Positions 62,438 to 64,000 of a DNA stretch of 64,000 nucleotides are shown here, one piece after another. Within the stretch, counting starts at the first letter, position 1. Every line of letters starts with the position of its first letter. Below the pieces are notes generated by a model that had not been told where the DNA came from, searched no databases, and saw nothing but the letters and a program-made list of their open reading frames with translations. The DNA is from Xanthomonas arboricola pv. guizotiae (GTDB lineage: Bacteria > Pseudomonadota > Gammaproteobacteria > Xanthomonadales > Xanthomonadaceae): assembly GCF_002940205.1 (NCBI RefSeq), contig NZ_MDSK01000022.1, forward strand, positions 21,287-85,286. The letters run 5' to 3'. The position numbers and the translations under genes are program-made.

Positions 62438-63576
62438 GCGGACAACACGTCGCGGTATGCGTCGGCCGTCGCTGCGGCGCAACGCTGCCAGCTGAACTGG
62501 GCTGCGCGCTGCAACCCCGCCTGGCGCGCGGTTTCGCGCCAGGCGGCATCGTCGATGCCTTGTGCCAGCGCCAGGGTCAACCCGCTGACGTCGGCAGGAT
62601 CGAACAGCATTGCCGCATCGCCGGCCACCTCCGGCAATGCCGACGCCGACGCGCACAGCACCGGCGTACCGCTCGCCATGGCCTCCAGCACCGGCAGCCC
62701 GAACCCTTCGTAAAACGATGGAAACACCAACAGGCGGGCACCCGCCACCAATGCCGGCAGACGGTCTTGCGGGACGTAGCCGAGATAACGCAGCCAACCG
62801 GCCTGTTCGGCGCTGCGTATGCGCGCATGCAACGCCTCGCTGGACCAGCCGCCGTGGCCGGCGATCACCAGCGGGTGGCGAGCACGCACTACGGTGGGCA
62901 AGGCCGCATACGCCGTCAACAGGATGTCGATGTTCTTGCGCGGTTCGATGGTACTCACGCACAGGCAATACGCCTGGGTCTGCAGGCCCAACGCCTGCAG
63001 CGGTGCCGCTAATTCGCCCCAAGCATGGGGCCGGAACGCCGCATCTGCCGCCAGCGGGATGGCGCGAATACGCTCGAGCGGCAAGGCAAAGTGCGCAGCA
63101 ATCTCCTGCCGCGAAAATTCCGAGACCGTCAGAATCAATTGCGCGCGCTGCACCGCCAGCGCCAACTCCTTGCGCATATAGCGCACCCGATCTGCGCGGT
63201 GGCATTGCGGCCAGCGATAGATCGAAATGTCGTGGAAGGTCGCCACGCTGGGACCGTCGTAGGCCGGCAGGTAGTAATTGCAGCCATGAAACAGCGCCGG
63301 TCCCCGCCCGCGCAGCGCGCGCGCCTTGGCCAGATTGCTGATGCGTCGATACGCATCTGTCGCGATTTCGATACGCGAGAAACGATCACGCATCCACGAT
63401 GTCACGTTCGATGCCGGCCCAGGAATCGGTCGCTGTTGCAGCAGGCGTCTCCCATGCAGGTACTGCAAGGACTCGATCTGCGGCAGTGCGGCCAAGTGCA
63501 CCGCCAGTTCCTGCGTATAACGCCCGACACCGGTCAGCGGGTGTCGAATCGACTCGGTAGCTAGGATGATGTGCAC
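62434..63576 (-). CDS. GT4-family glycosyltransferase (380 aa)
   Basis: MHIILATESIRHPLTGVGRYTQELA opens the GT-B N-domain; the linker STIEPRKNIDILLTAY and the C-domain FPSFYEGFGLPVLEAMASGTPVL (EX7E) are typical mannosyltransferase-like GT4 features. First gene of the minus-strand operon. Confidence 0.92.
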   Translation of the reverse strand: MHIILATESIRHPLTGVGRYTQELAVHLAALPQIESLQYLHGRRLLQQRPIPGPASNVTSWMRDRFSRIEIATDAYRRISNLAKARALRGRGPALFHGCNYYLPAYDGPSVATFHDISIYRWPQCHRADRVRYMRKELALAVQRAQLILTVSEFSRQEIAAHFALPLERIRAIPLAADAAFRPHAWGELAAPLQALGLQTQAYCLCVSTIEPRKNIDILLTAYAALPTVVRARHPLVIAGHGGWSSEALHARIRSAEQAGWLRYLGYVPQDRLPALVAGARLLVFPSFYEGFGLPVLEAMASGTPVLCASASALPEVAGDAAMLFDPADVSGLTLALAQGIDDAAWRETARQAGLQRAAQFSWQRCAAATADAYRDVLSA

Positions 63577-63906
63577 GGCGCGTCGCAGCGATCAGGGCCG
63601 TTGGCAGCCGACGACGCGGCTGTCCAGGGCACGCTGCGCCGTCGGCTGTTTATTGATACCTGGATATAACGACCGGCATCGGCCCATTCCATGCTCCTCG
63701 TGGCGACCCTCTCAGTCTACCCGCTGCCGAAGACCGCGGCGACCCAAGCCCTCCTCCATGCCACGGTGACGTCAGTCCATGTACGCCGCGCTACATCTTC
63801 ACCCTCTGGGAGCGCGCCTGTCAGGCGAGAGACCCATCCGGCGGTCGCAGGCCGCAAAGTCAGCATCTCCCGTTTTCGTTATCCGCTGCATACGCAAAGC
63901 AGCGAG
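63577..63906. other. Intergenic region before the IS5-like element
   Basis: About 330 bp without a supportable gene. It should hold the promoter of the minus-strand glycosyltransferase operon and the boundary of the insertion element. The frames here are shadows. Confidence 0.35.
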
Positions 63907-64000
63907 CTAGGTCCTGTTAACGCTAGTGGCTGGGGAGGTTAAACTATTGGACATGGAGATCACGCCAGCACAATTTGCCCTCATCGAACATTGCTTACCT
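63907..64000 (+). mobile_element. IS5-like insertion sequence, left end (partial)
   Basis: GGTCCTGTTAACGCTAGTGGCTGGGG just after CTAG looks like an IS left terminus, and 40 bp later a transposase frame begins. The exact end cannot be fixed because the right end is outside. Confidence 0.6.
63953..64000 (+). CDS. IS5-family transposase, first 16 codons (partial)
   Basis: ATG at 63953 reads MEITPAQFALIEHCLP, the N-terminal stretch of IS5-family transposases frequent in Xanthomonas (DUF4096-like domain). It runs off the window. Confidence 0.7.
   Translation, partial: MEITPAQFALIEHCLP

Noticed and set aside
43655..63576. The classical gum (xanthan) operon
   Set aside because: Gene order and content differ: no gumB-gumM series, but WecB, AsnB, and genes on both strands.

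Overview
The window is a high-GC gammaproteobacterial chromosome segment that reads as Xanthomonas. The reasons are the gene set and order (glpR, vanA-regulator-vanB, pcaIJFHGBDC, mnmG, bioB/F/H/C, ubiA), the gum-like polysaccharide enzymes, and GTAGGAGCG-type REP sequences. The species cannot be fixed by eye.

Positions 1-13700 are a carbon-catabolism block. On the minus strand lie the first codons of glpD with a GlpR operator, glpR, and a vanillate O-demethylase operon (vanA, GntR regulator, vanB). On the plus strand lie pcaI-J-F-H-G-B-D-C, the complete protocatechuate branch of the beta-ketoadipate pathway, then a secreted alpha/beta hydrolase and a convergent IclR-type regulator. Vanillate becomes protocatechuate, which the pca enzymes convert to succinyl-CoA and acetyl-CoA. 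A perfect 11-bp inverted repeat that contains a -10-like sequence lies between the two divergent units.

Positions 13800-31100 are mostly core genome: a RIO-type kinase, an HSL-type esterase, a DUF2490 protein, mnmG, a non-coding block with a perfect CRP/Clp-type site and strong hairpins (candidate small RNAs), a lipoprotein, a serine/threonine dehydratase-like enzyme, a YdcF protein, a SnoaL-like protein, a REP cluster, an LpxO-like hydroxylase, the biotin genes bioB-F-H-(SDR)-C, comF, ubiA and a tRNA-Arg(CCG).

Positions 31100-45400 are an accessory island beginning just after the tRNA. An IS3-family element truncates a decayed phosphatidylserine decarboxylase-family gene. Next comes what I consider the main discovery: a RiPP cluster of lasso-peptide type. 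It has a 51-aa precursor ending in Ser, an asparagine-synthetase-like cyclase without the glutaminase Cys, a PqqD-like B1, a transglutaminase-like B2 and an ABC exporter. Around these are four possible tailoring enzymes: an HPr-kinase-like protein, a sulfotransferase, a methyltransferase and a nucleotidyltransferase. Embedded in the island is an operon of three phage tail-collar-domain proteins plus a GNAT acetyltransferase.

Positions 45400-63600 are a Wzx/Wzy-type polysaccharide locus that is not the classical gum operon: flippase, Wzz/GumC-like protein, epimerase, a methyltransferase relic, AsnB, methyltransferase, a probable glycosyltransferase, two polymerase/ligase-like membrane proteins, three GT4 enzymes, a WecG/GumM-like transferase, WecB and a GumD-like initiating transferase. 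The RiPP exporter and the flippase overlap in a TGATG, so the two systems are physically joined. The right end enters an IS5-like transposase.
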